Assembly: GCA_016710235.1 (NCBI GenBank)
Contig: JADJLG010000001.1
Coordinates: 2,159,501 to 2,223,500, forward strand
Length of the DNA: 64,000 bases
From: Saprospiraceae bacterium
Lineage (GTDB): Bacteria > Bacteroidota > Bacteroidia > Chitinophagales > Saprospiraceae
Direction: 5' to 3'
Shown in pieces: positions 1 to 9,400 of the stretch. Below the pieces are notes generated by a model that made no database searches, was not told where the DNA came from, and was given only the letters and a program-made list of their open reading frames with translations. Every line of letters begins with the position of its first letter. The stretch's first letter is position 1. The translations under genes and the position numbers were made by a program.

Positions 1-2
1 CA

Positions 3-644
3 GAGTTGCAGAAGGCAGAGTCATATGTTATTGAAGTTCCATTTGCTTCAATCAGAAACTGGGATGGAGTCCAAATAGCATTGCAGTTTGACAGGGCGGT
101 TTGTAATATAGAAGAGTTGGTATTTGACAATTCAAATTTGATTAAACCTGAAAACGTTAATTTGCTGGATAATGGAGTTGTCGTATTGTCTTGGGCAGAT
201 GTTTCCCATCGCTGGACCAAAGAAGATAATGCCTCGTTGAAAGTAAAGATCAAGTTGCAGTCTAATGCAAAATTATCTAATATATTAAGTATATTGAATA
301 ATGGATTTTTGTCAGAATGTTATACGGTTTCCGGTGAGAGTAAATCACTACAGTTGGAGTTCAATTCAGATGCATTTAGCGACGACTTGAGATTGTATCA
401 AAACATTCCGAATCCATTCCAACATGCTACAGTAGTACCATTCTTTATCAACTATAATGCGCATATAACGTGTACTGTTACGGATATGAATGGAAAGACA
501 GTCTACGTTGAATCTGGAAATTATGATAAGGGTTATCATGAGATCAATATTCAGAAAAAGCAATTGCCTTCAAGTGGTATTTACTATTACCATCTCCAAA
601 CTGATAAAAATAGAGTATTCAGGAGAATGATCTTAATCGATTAA
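3..644 (+). CDS. C-terminal part of a T9SS-sorted secreted protein (5' truncated)
   Basis: The reading frame is open to the left edge, so only the last ~213 residues are visible. The first ~115 residues look like a beta-rich, cohesin- or Ig-like module, but I do not recognise it with certainty. The last ~80 residues form a type A T9SS sorting domain: the 'LYQNIPNPF' entry, a 'VTDMNGKTVY' strand, then 'GIYYYHLQTD' and a basic end 'RVFRRMILID'. In known systems this domain directs export across the outer membrane and attachment to, or release from, the surface. What the missing N-terminus does cannot be inferred. A strong terminator follows within 55 bp. Confidence 0.85.
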   Translation, partial: ELQKAESYVIEVPFASIRNWDGVQIALQFDRAVCNIEELVFDNSNLIKPENVNLLDNGVVVLSWADVSHRWTKEDNASLKVKIKLQSNAKLSNILSILNNGFLSECYTVSGESKSLQLEFNSDAFSDDLRLYQNIPNPFQHATVVPFFINYNAHITCTVTDMNGKTVYVESGNYDKGYHEINIQKKQLPSSGIYYYHLQTDKNRVFRRMILID

Positions 645-694
645 GATTTCTCAGGATTAGAAAAAGTAAAGTGTGTAGTAATCGGTTTCGTTTT

Positions 695-729
695 GCGCCT
701 TGGTTTGTTAAACCAAGGCGCTTTTTTTT
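695..729 (+). terminator. Rho-independent terminator after the first gene
   Basis: A perfect 12-bp stem (GCGCCTTGGTTT, loop GTT, AAACCAAGGCGC) is followed directly by eight T residues. It ends the transcript of the truncated T9SS protein and separates it from the polyamine operon. The rest of the 645-965 gap is AT-rich, and I see no gene in it. Confidence 0.95.
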
Positions 730-965
730 AACAACTGGTGTGGCACCACCTTTGCTGTGAAACCAAGAAATTTTCCTGACCTTAGGGAAGTCTGACTAAG
801 AGTTAAACGCCGAAAATACTAAATAAGTAATAGTAAATCAATATTATATGTATATGTAAGTATTATATATATAATTATCTCTGCTATTAAAGCTCTTATT
901 TATTTTGACAGTGAAACGGAAGAATCTGTTAATTTTACGGCAAAATACATACTTCGCTTACAAAG

Positions 966-2366
966 ATGGTAAATCGATATTTTGATCTCATAGACCAAAC
1001 CTACTACTTTCCGCAAGAAGGTTTTGATTTGGAAAAAGATGAATTGGTATTTAATGGCATACCATTAATGTCATTGATAGAAAAATACGGGACACCATTT
1101 AAGATGACATATCTTCCCAGAATTGGTGAACAAATTAAGCGGGCCAGAAATCTTTTCAATAAGTCAATAAAAGCTTCTTCTTACAAAGGAAAATATCATT
1201 ATTGCTATTGTACAAAATGTTGTCATTTTTCATATGTATTGGAAGAAGTATTGCAACACGATGTGCAGATCGAAACATCTTCTGCTTTTGACATAGATCT
1301 GGTACTTAATTTGTACAAAAATGGAAAGCTGAGCAAGGATCATATTATTGTAAATAATGGTTTCAAAACTGAAAATTATCTGGACAATATTGCCCAATTG
1401 ATCAATTCAGGTTTCAAAAATGTGATCCCTGTATTAGATAATAAGTTTGAAATAGATGCTTTAGAAACAAGGATACAGAAAAAATGTAAAGTTGGTGTAA
1501 GAGTTGCAACGGAAGAAGAACCAAGCTTCGAATTTTATACATCTCGACTGGGAATAAGATCTTCGGAGATAGTGCAGTTTTGTAAAGAGAAGTTGAAGAA
1601 GAACAAAAAGTTTGAGCTGTATATGCTTCATTTTTTTGTGGATACTGGGATCAAAGATACCGTTTATTATTGGGGAGAACTAAAGCGTGGGATCAAAACT
1701 TATATTGAACTCAAAAAACAGTTTCCTTCGCTCAAAGCAATTAATATAGGAGGTGGATTGCCGATCAGAAATTCCTTAGGTTTTGAATTCGATTATAAGT
1801 ATATGATTCAATCCATCGTTTCTATGTTGAAAGAGGCATGCGAGGAAGACGGTGTAGATGAACCCGATATCTTTACAGAATTTGGAAAATATACTGTGGG
1901 TGAAAGTGGTGCTACGATCTTTTCTGTATTGGAACAAAAACAACAGAATGATTCGGAGATATGGTACATGGTTGACAATTCATTGATGAATACACTGCCT
2001 GACAGTTGGGGAATTGCCGAACGATTTATCTTACTGCCAATCAATAAATGGTATAATGAATACCGTCGAATCAATATAGGAGGAATCAGTTGTGATAATT
2101 CGGATTATTACAATCGGGAGGCCCAAAATCAACAGCTCTTTTTACCTCAGTATGACAGGCAAGATAAAGAACCTTTGTATCTTGGATTTTTTCACACCGG
2201 AGCATATCAAGATGCGTTATCAGGATATGGTGGAATCAAGCATTGTCTGATTCCATCACCAAAGCACATTATTGTGGACCGCGACGAGAACGGAAATATC
2301 GTGGATTGGGTGTATAGTGAGCAGCAAACTGCAAGAGACATGCTGCATATTCTGGGATATAAATGA
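966..2366 (+). CDS. speA: Arginine decarboxylase, PLP fold III (polyamine synthesis)
   Basis: At 466 residues this matches the short arginine decarboxylases of Bacteroidota rather than the ~630-residue E. coli SpeA. The N-terminal alanine-racemase-type barrel carries 'HYCYCTKCCHF'; Lys84 there is the likely PLP Schiff-base lysine. 'ETSSAFDI' and 'NIGGGLPIRNS' (the glycine-rich PLP-phosphate loop) follow, then a C-terminal beta domain with 'GFFHTGAYQDALSGYGG'. The likely reaction is L-arginine to agmatine plus CO2 in the cytoplasm. An agmatinase gene and a deoxyhypusine-synthase-family gene follow on the same strand, which supports arginine as substrate. Carboxynorspermidine or diaminopimelate decarboxylase are alternatives in the same fold, but the downstream agmatinase argues against them. 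The start is the first ATG, just after an AT-rich leader. Confidence 0.85.
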   Translation: MVNRYFDLIDQTYYFPQEGFDLEKDELVFNGIPLMSLIEKYGTPFKMTYLPRIGEQIKRARNLFNKSIKASSYKGKYHYCYCTKCCHFSYVLEEVLQHDVQIETSSAFDIDLVLNLYKNGKLSKDHIIVNNGFKTENYLDNIAQLINSGFKNVIPVLDNKFEIDALETRIQKKCKVGVRVATEEEPSFEFYTSRLGIRSSEIVQFCKEKLKKNKKFELYMLHFFVDTGIKDTVYYWGELKRGIKTYIELKKQFPSLKAINIGGGLPIRNSLGFEFDYKYMIQSIVSMLKEACEEDGVDEPDIFTEFGKYTVGESGATIFSVLEQKQQNDSEIWYMVDNSLMNTLPDSWGIAERFILLPINKWYNEYRRINIGGISCDNSDYYNREAQNQQLFLPQYDRQDKEPLYLGFFHTGAYQDALSGYGGIKHCLIPSPKHIIVDRDENGNIVDWVYSEQQTARDMLHILGYK

Positions 2367-2496
2367 TTCGAATTCTGATTGAATTATATACTTTAAAAAA
2401 TTGTTAGACAGTTTTACTTTGGTTCTAATTGAGTAAAACTTGCGGTAATGTAATTTAATTTAAGAATCCAATTTGAAATGATTTAAATATTATAGT

Positions 2497-3363
2497 ATGA
2501 AGTGTACTTCGGAAAATTATGCAGGCATCGAAGATCAGTATGCTCGATTTGATAAGGCTGGAGTGGTTTTGACATCCATTCCTTATGATGGTACAAGCAC
2601 ATGGGGCAAAGGTGCAGATAAAGGATTTGGAGCGTTTCGTTTTGCTTCAGAAAATATGGAACTCTACGATATTGAGACCAATAGCGAGCCATATAAAGTT
2701 GGAGTATACATGAATAAGCCTCTCAAGGTCAAAAAATTAAGTCCTGAGGAGATGGTAGAAAAAACGTATAAGCATACCTCAGAATTGTTGAAAAGTAAAA
2801 AGTTTTTAACATTTTTTGGAGGTGAGCATTCAATTTCAATTGGAGTGTTGAGGGCATATGCTGAAAAGCACAAAAGCATGACTGTATTGCAGTTGGATGC
2901 TCATACTGATCTAAGACAAGAGTATAATGGTACTAAATATAATCATGCGTGTGCTGTAGCAGAAGCTCAAAAAAGCTGTAATCTACTTCAAGTTGGGATA
3001 AGAAGTATGGATATTTCTGAGAAGAAGTATTTACAAAAAGGAAAAGTATTTTTTGCTCATGAAATCATGTCTAACGATACCTGGATGAATGAGTGTATCA
3101 GGAAAATGACCAAAGATGTTTTCATTACTTTGGATTTAGATGTTTTTGATTCATCATTGATGCCTAGTACAGGTACTCCTGAACCGGGCGGAATGCAGTG
3201 GTATCAAGTCCTGAAATTTTTAAAACTGGTTTTCACCAAGCGGAATGTCATTGGATTCGATATTGTAGAATTGGCTCCAAATAAACATAACCCTGCTCCA
3301 GACTTTTTAGTAGCAAAACTCTACTATAAAATGCTTGCTTACAAATTTTATGCAAAAAAATAA
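2497..3363 (+). CDS. speB: Agmatinase (ureohydrolase family)
   Basis: A 288-residue arginase/agmatinase-family enzyme that would split agmatine into putrescine and urea. The binuclear manganese motifs are present in order: 'GGEHS' (~residue 110), 'LDAHTDL' (~residue 133), and 'LDLDVFDSS' (~residue 212) followed by 'GFDIVELAP'. All expected metal-binding His and Asp residues can be seen. It lies 130 bp after the arginine decarboxylase and 25 bp before the deoxyhypusine-synthase-like gene, so the three probably act in one pathway. Arginase and agmatinase cannot be told apart by motif alone; the neighbour decides for agmatinase. Confidence 0.88.
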   Translation: MKCTSENYAGIEDQYARFDKAGVVLTSIPYDGTSTWGKGADKGFGAFRFASENMELYDIETNSEPYKVGVYMNKPLKVKKLSPEEMVEKTYKHTSELLKSKKFLTFFGGEHSISIGVLRAYAEKHKSMTVLQLDAHTDLRQEYNGTKYNHACAVAEAQKSCNLLQVGIRSMDISEKKYLQKGKVFFAHEIMSNDTWMNECIRKMTKDVFITLDLDVFDSSLMPSTGTPEPGGMQWYQVLKFLKLVFTKRNVIGFDIVELAPNKHNPAPDFLVAKLYYKMLAYKFYAKK

Positions 3364-3388
3364 ATCTTCATCAAATTAATTTTTATCA

Positions 3389-4363
3389 ATGAATAAGGGT
3401 CCTATATCACAGTTTATTACACATCATTATCGACATTTTAATGCAGCAGCATTGGTGGATGCAGCGAAGGGTTACGAACAACATATCATAGAAGGTGGAA
3501 AAATGATGGTGACTTTAGCAGGTGCAATGAGTACCGCAGAACTTGGTGTTTCACTTGCAGAGATGATTCGAGCAGGAAAAGTGGATATTATATCTTGTAC
3601 CGGCGCTAACCTCGAAGAAGATTTGATGAATCTTGTAGCACACAGTCATTACAAAAGGATACCTAATTATCGCGACCTAACTCCCCAGGAAGAATGGAAT
3701 CTGCTGGAAAAAGGTCTCAATCGCGTGACGGATACATGTATTCCTGAAGAAGAAGCTTTTCGCCGATTGCAAACACACATTTATGATATTTGGAAAAAAG
3801 CCGAACAAACAGGAGAGAGATACCTCCCACATGAATACATGTTTCAAATGATCAATAGCGGTGTATTAAAGCAATATTATGAAATTGATCCTAAAAATTC
3901 TTGGATGATTGCTGCAGCAGAAAGGAACCTGCCGATCGTAGTAGGTGGCTGGGAAGATTCTACCATGGCCAATATTTTTGCATCTTACGTGATCAAAGGT
4001 GAGTTGAAAGCTTCTACGATGAAAAGCGGAATTGAATATATGGTTTTTTTGGCGGATTGGTATAAGAAGAATTCTGGTGGAAAAGGAGTGGGTTTTTTTC
4101 AGATAGGAGGAGGTATCGCAGGAGATTTTCCTATTTGTGTTGTACCTATGATGTACCAGGATTTGGAATGGCATGATGTTCCTTTTTGGAGTTATTTTTG
4201 TCAAATTAGTGACAGTACAACTTCATATGGTTCTTATTCTGGAGCAGTGCCTAATGAAAAGATTACCTGGGGTAAATTGGATATTCATACACCAAAATAC
4301 ATCGTTGAATCAGATGCTACTATAGTAGCACCATTGATTTTTGCATATGTATTAGGTTGGTAA
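3389..4363 (+). CDS. Deoxyhypusine synthase-family protein (likely homospermidine/polyamine aminobutyltransferase)
   Basis: A 324-residue NAD-dependent deoxyhypusine synthase homologue. Visible family marks are 'TLAGAMSTAELG' and 'ISCTGANLEEDL' near the N-terminus, 'VGFFQIGGGIAGDF' in the Rossmann half, and 'EKITWGKLD', where Lys296 corresponds to the catalytic lysine that carries the butylamine imine. Bacteria lack eIF5A, so true hypusine formation is not expected. Characterised bacterial homologues make homospermidine from putrescine or spermidine. Its place directly behind arginine decarboxylase and agmatinase fits a route arginine to agmatine to putrescine to a longer polyamine. The stop lies only 8 bp from the convergent stop of the next gene. 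Confidence 0.87.
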   Translation: MNKGPISQFITHHYRHFNAAALVDAAKGYEQHIIEGGKMMVTLAGAMSTAELGVSLAEMIRAGKVDIISCTGANLEEDLMNLVAHSHYKRIPNYRDLTPQEEWNLLEKGLNRVTDTCIPEEEAFRRLQTHIYDIWKKAEQTGERYLPHEYMFQMINSGVLKQYYEIDPKNSWMIAAAERNLPIVVGGWEDSTMANIFASYVIKGELKASTMKSGIEYMVFLADWYKKNSGGKGVGFFQIGGGIAGDFPICVVPMMYQDLEWHDVPFWSYFCQISDSTTSYGSYSGAVPNEKITWGKLDIHTPKYIVESDATIVAPLIFAYVLGW

Positions 4364-4371
4364 ATTATAGA

Positions 4372-6456
4372 CTATTCTTTTACGATTAGTTTGGAATATT
4401 CTTTTCCATTTATTTTAATTTTCAAAACGTATTTGCCTGGAATTAGTGGAGATACATTCATTGTCATCTCATTTAGTTTCAAAGGATATATCGTGATGGA
4501 TTGTCCTTGGAAATTGTAAACCTGGACAGATTCTATTTTGCAATTGAGATGATGACATTCAATGCGAATGATATCTTTAGCTGGTTGAGGACTGATTACA
4601 ATCATTTGTTCATTGAATGGGTCCTGGATGGATAATGGATCAAAGAATAAAGGCTTGGAATTTGCACTATTACATCCATTTGTGTCAACCATGAATACAC
4701 TATAATTTCCCTTTGTTTTACCTACAATGCATGGAGTAGTTGTAGTGTCCAATGGTTTTGTGTCTAGAAACCAATAGTATAAATTACCGACTGCATTTGT
4801 ACAAATTGTGTCACGTTCAGCACTGAGTATCGGTGTTATAGGTTGAGGATATGTACTTACAAAGATGGAATCCGAAACCAAAGAATAGCAACCTAATGTG
4901 TCCAGCCATTGCACTGAATAATATGCAGCATCTTTGACATTATATGTGGAGTCAGATGTTGCAAAATTTAAAGTATTATTTTTATACCAGAAATACAATA
5001 TCGTTGTATTTGAATTGCAGGACTCTAAATTCAAAGAATCTCCTGAACAAAGCATTTTTGAAATACTATCTTTCAAACATGCTTTTTGCTTAGGTAGAAC
5101 ACCAACAGTTAATGTGTCTCTCCATATGCAATAATTATATTTTAATTCAAATCCGTAATCGCCAGGTGACAACATGTAAATAGTGGGAGTTTTTTGACCA
5201 TTTTGCCAGAGAATTGTGCTGTTAGTCGGTACATATAATTCGATTTTTCCATCAAGTGATTCTTCACAGGTAGCGTCTTTAGTTTGATAACGAGTTACAT
5301 AATTGCAAGAATCTAATAATTGATAAATCTTGCCGGCTACAATGGATGCCATAAACAACTCACCATGCTTATCTTCACCAAAGGTCGAAAGCTCCTTGTC
5401 TTTGAAATCGTATAGGAGTTCATTTGAAAAACTGCCATTTTCTAACGAATCCAGGCCCCAGATTCTGCCAGAATCATAGTCACCATAAATATACTTTCCT
5501 GTTAAATAGGGACATAGTTTTCCTCGATAAACAAATCCTCCGGTAATGGATAATCCAGTAGTGGATGAATGCACATATTCAAAGATTGGTGGTGTATAAA
5601 CTGTACTACTGTTGCATCCTGTCTGAATAAATGCATGATTTCCTTCATAACATCGCCAGCCATAATTTTTACCTCCTGTACTATTTGCTTTCTCGAGATT
5701 AATTTCTTCCCACATTCCCTGACCAACATCTCCGATCCATAAATCATGATTCAATCTATCAAAACTAAATCTCCATGGATTTCTCAATCCATAAGCCCAG
5801 ATTTCAGGAAGATAATTGGTATCATTAATGAACGGGTTGTCTTGTGGCACTTTGTAGCTACTGGTATCACTCACATCTATTCTCAATATTTTTCCGAGCC
5901 TGGTTTTTGTGCTTTGACCATTATTCATTGGGTCATTTGCGCTTCCACCATCACCCATGCCAATGTATAGAAATCCGTCAGGCCCAAATCTCAGACAACC
6001 TCCATTGTGATTTGTAAAAGGCTGGGGAATAGACATGATAATTTTTTCGGAAGAAGGAATTGCTTTATTTTTATCCGAGGAACTTACAGAAAATCTTGAA
6101 ATGGTAGTCTTCCCTTCATTTGATGATTTGTCGGTATAATTGACATAAAAATACCCATTTTGAAGAAAGTTCGGATCAAAAGCCAATCCTAATAATCCTT
6201 GCTCACCATTCTTTGAATTGACCCTGTCTACAATATTTAGAAATAGTGAATCTTCTAATTTGTTATTTTCAATAATTTTTATTCTTCCTGCTTTTTCTAC
6301 AATAAATAGTCTCTCATCACCGCAGTTTGCTATTTCAACAGGTAAAGAAAGACCGCTTACTAGCTCCTTCAAAATTATTTTATTTTGCGCATGGGATATT
6401 TGTGCAAAAAGCACTGCTATCAAAAGAAAAATATTTTGGAAAATATTATTGAACAT
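4372..6456 (-). CDS. Secreted PQQ-dependent sugar dehydrogenase-like protein with T9SS domain
   Basis: A 694-residue protein with a signal peptide (residues ~1-23, ending SHAQ). Next comes a six-bladed glucose/sorbosone dehydrogenase propeller over ~30-390, with 'NHNGGCLRFGPDGFLYIG', 'GLRNPWRFSFD', 'DVGQGMWEEIN' and 'NYGWRCYEG'. Residues ~390-610 look like Ig-type linkers rich in Cys and 'YFWYKN'-like strands. The last ~75 residues are a T9SS sorting domain ('VISPQPAKDIIRIE' to 'KYVLKIKINGKEYSKLIVKE'). The family oxidises aldoses using PQQ, but many Bacteroidota members have no proven substrate. The ATG overlaps the end of the upstream LRR gene by 11 bp, so the two are probably cotranscribed. 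Confidence 0.88.
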   Translation of the reverse strand: MFNNIFQNIFLLIAVLFAQISHAQNKIILKELVSGLSLPVEIANCGDERLFIVEKAGRIKIIENNKLEDSLFLNIVDRVNSKNGEQGLLGLAFDPNFLQNGYFYVNYTDKSSNEGKTTISRFSVSSSDKNKAIPSSEKIIMSIPQPFTNHNGGCLRFGPDGFLYIGMGDGGSANDPMNNGQSTKTRLGKILRIDVSDTSSYKVPQDNPFINDTNYLPEIWAYGLRNPWRFSFDRLNHDLWIGDVGQGMWEEINLEKANSTGGKNYGWRCYEGNHAFIQTGCNSSTVYTPPIFEYVHSSTTGLSITGGFVYRGKLCPYLTGKYIYGDYDSGRIWGLDSLENGSFSNELLYDFKDKELSTFGEDKHGELFMASIVAGKIYQLLDSCNYVTRYQTKDATCEESLDGKIELYVPTNSTILWQNGQKTPTIYMLSPGDYGFELKYNYCIWRDTLTVGVLPKQKACLKDSISKMLCSGDSLNLESCNSNTTILYFWYKNNTLNFATSDSTYNVKDAAYYSVQWLDTLGCYSLVSDSIFVSTYPQPITPILSAERDTICTNAVGNLYYWFLDTKPLDTTTTPCIVGKTKGNYSVFMVDTNGCNSANSKPLFFDPLSIQDPFNEQMIVISPQPAKDIIRIECHHLNCKIESVQVYNFQGQSITIYPLKLNEMTMNVSPLIPGKYVLKIKINGKEYSKLIVKE

Positions 6457-9400
6457 AACGAATTATTTTTTGGTGAGCTGATTTTTTAGAATTTATATTT
6501 TCTAGTTTAATGATAAACATTCCATATTCTGGAAGGCTCCCCAATGGAATTTGATTGTTGGCCGAATTAAGTTCTATGATTTGTCGCTCTAATTTCTTCC
6601 CTGTAAAATCCCAAATGCTGATTTCATAAGTTCCTGGTTCTGCAGATGTTAGCATCGTCACTGTTTGAAACTGACTGGAAGGATTTGGAATGATTTTAAA
6701 AGATGGCCTGTCCAACCATTCATGATTGTCTGTTTGCAATGATACTACAAATTCTAAAACTATCACACAAGCTTTTCCATCCGTAATGGTCAAAGTATAT
6801 TTTCCTGCTATCAACTGCGAGATGAATGGTGTGGTTTGTCCGGTATTCCATTTGTATTTGAGTGGAGAAACTCCACCTGTCGCCAGAACACTGATGCTGC
6901 CATTTCCACTTCCCAGGTCAGGAGAAATGATTGTATCGATGATGTTTATTTTGCGAAAAGCGCTTAGTTCGAGTAAGACAATACTATCACAATTATTGTA
7001 ATTATTTTTATTTAGAAAAACTTCGTATGACCCAGGCACTTTATAAGTTTTACCTAGATAAAAATATTCACTATCAAAACATGCCGTATCATGGACAATG
7101 GCATAGCCGGGTTGTTTGGTTTCTACATAAATACAATCTGTACCTTTACAACCATTGGTAGCGGTAACCGTCACACAATAAAGTCCGCCGCTATCAATGA
7201 GTAATGAAGAACTTGTGTCAAAAGTATTCCATATATATTGAGGAAAAGTTTGTGAAATAGTGATGCGTGCTTCTTTTCTGGTACATAGGCTGTCTGGTCC
7301 TCTGAGTACTGGAAAAGGAGCAGTGCTGGAATCTATATGAGCACATGCATATGCAACGCATCTGTTTTCATCAACCACTGTGACACAATAATCACCGGGC
7401 TGAGCAATAGTAGCATATCTGGTTTTCTCGCCATTGGACCATGAATATTCACTGAAATTTTCGCCGGCATCCAAGGAAGTAGTTTGGCCGGAACAAACGA
7501 ATTTATATCCTGTAATTTGAGTTTCAATGGAATCTCTGAAAACAATTTGAAGATCGTCCTGAGAGCTACAGAATAAGTTGAAGACTTCTCTTTGTAAAGT
7601 ATAAGTGCCATACACTTTTGCGAATACTTTTGTAAGGTTCATCAATGCCGAATCAATTATAAGATTATTTCCTCCAGTGAGTATTTTCCAAATTCCTGAC
7701 GTATAATTTCCAAAAGCGTTGATTTCACCTTCATAACCGCAGAAAATCAAATTTGGTCCAGTTGAAACAATTGGCTTCTGCCTAAATACCACATGAGAGT
7801 AATTTGAAATTGATACACATGGGTGTAATAAATTGATCTGTCCTAGATGATTCGGTCGACTAACAACATGTGCGATATAATAAATAGAATCAAATCTATA
7901 CGCAATAGGATCGTATGCGAAAATTCCCGAAGTAGAATATTTTACCACACTGCCAGGAATATCTGATGTGTCAGAAAAAAGAATATAAGCACTGACATCC
8001 CCTGAATCTCTCATCACCTGGGTAGCAGCTCCTGTAGAAAAATTCGATCCTTCACAAATTTGTAAGGTGTCATTGGGAATTATTCCGGCAAATGATCCGC
8101 ATCCGCAAGATTCAAAGCCCTCTATCGTCAATTGGCAATTTCTTCTGTCAGCTATGACAAAGCGATATCCATTGTTGCAGAGAATAAATTGAGAGTAAAA
8201 CTCGCCTGTCAATGAGTCAATGTTTCCATTACCTGATATAATTCTGTAAGGTGGATTTCCTCCTTGTATCTCACAAGCAACCATAAATACAGAATCCTTT
8301 CCCTCTTTGCTGATATTGAGCTGCTTTGCTTCCATTTTGGAGAATACCTGGAAGAGTATCGACGAAAATAAAGTCGTGTCACAATTGTTTAAAGCTCTTA
8401 CTTTCAATTGATATATACCTGATGCAAAATTTTTGATTACTATCTGTGAATCTAGCGTTAGAGCGTGGAATGTATCATTGACAAACCACTGATATTTTTC
8501 AGCGCCTGGAATGGTTTTAATGGAGAATAAATGAGAAGCACTATCCGGGCAAAATGCCTGATCACCTTGAATTGCAGAAGGTTGTGTTAGTCTGAATACA
8601 CTATTACCCTCGATTACTTTGATTAAATATTCACAAACACTTCCGGCGCAGCCGTCCAAAGTTATAAAATACCTTTCACCTATTTGAAATCCGTTTCCAC
8701 CCAAAATAAAAGGATCATTGCTACAATCACTCATGCAGTAGAGTACTTCTCTGTTAGAGTCACATCCTGTAGAAATAGAAGCCTGGAGTCCACTAAATGT
8801 ATTACCCTCAGTAACAACTGAACTGCAATTGATAGGAAAAATTTCAAATAACATGCTGTCTGCTGTAGCTACAAATGAAATCCACCTGGGATTGTCTAAA
8901 AGTAAACTTGAGTCACAAAGGTATCCATGTATGATCGTAGTATCTTTGAGTCCCAAATTACCGCAATAATTGTGTAGTTCGGTTGTGCCGCAAAGACTGG
9001 CAGCGGTATGACAGGTGGTACCTGCTATAGGTTTATTACATTTTTCAGGATCAGTAATGATCACCCTGGATTTTGAGATTGGTATTTCAAAACCGGGAAT
9101 AATTGCATTACTGATTACTCCTGAATAAATACCTTCGTCAGCTTCAGTTACTTGAATTAGTTGGTATTCATTATGATTAGAAATAAAAACGAGAGAAGTG
9201 TCTTTGAACCATTTGTAATTATTATCAGGAATACTTGGATCAGTGTAGAGTTTAATATTGTAATTGCTGCCTTGTGGGATATATATCATTTTTTCAATGT
9301 AGATGGAATCCTGAGGATCGTACAAGTATAAATACTGCGATGGAAAATTTCTCAAAGGAATCAGGTCCTCAAATGTAAATTTATTATATCTGATATCCAA

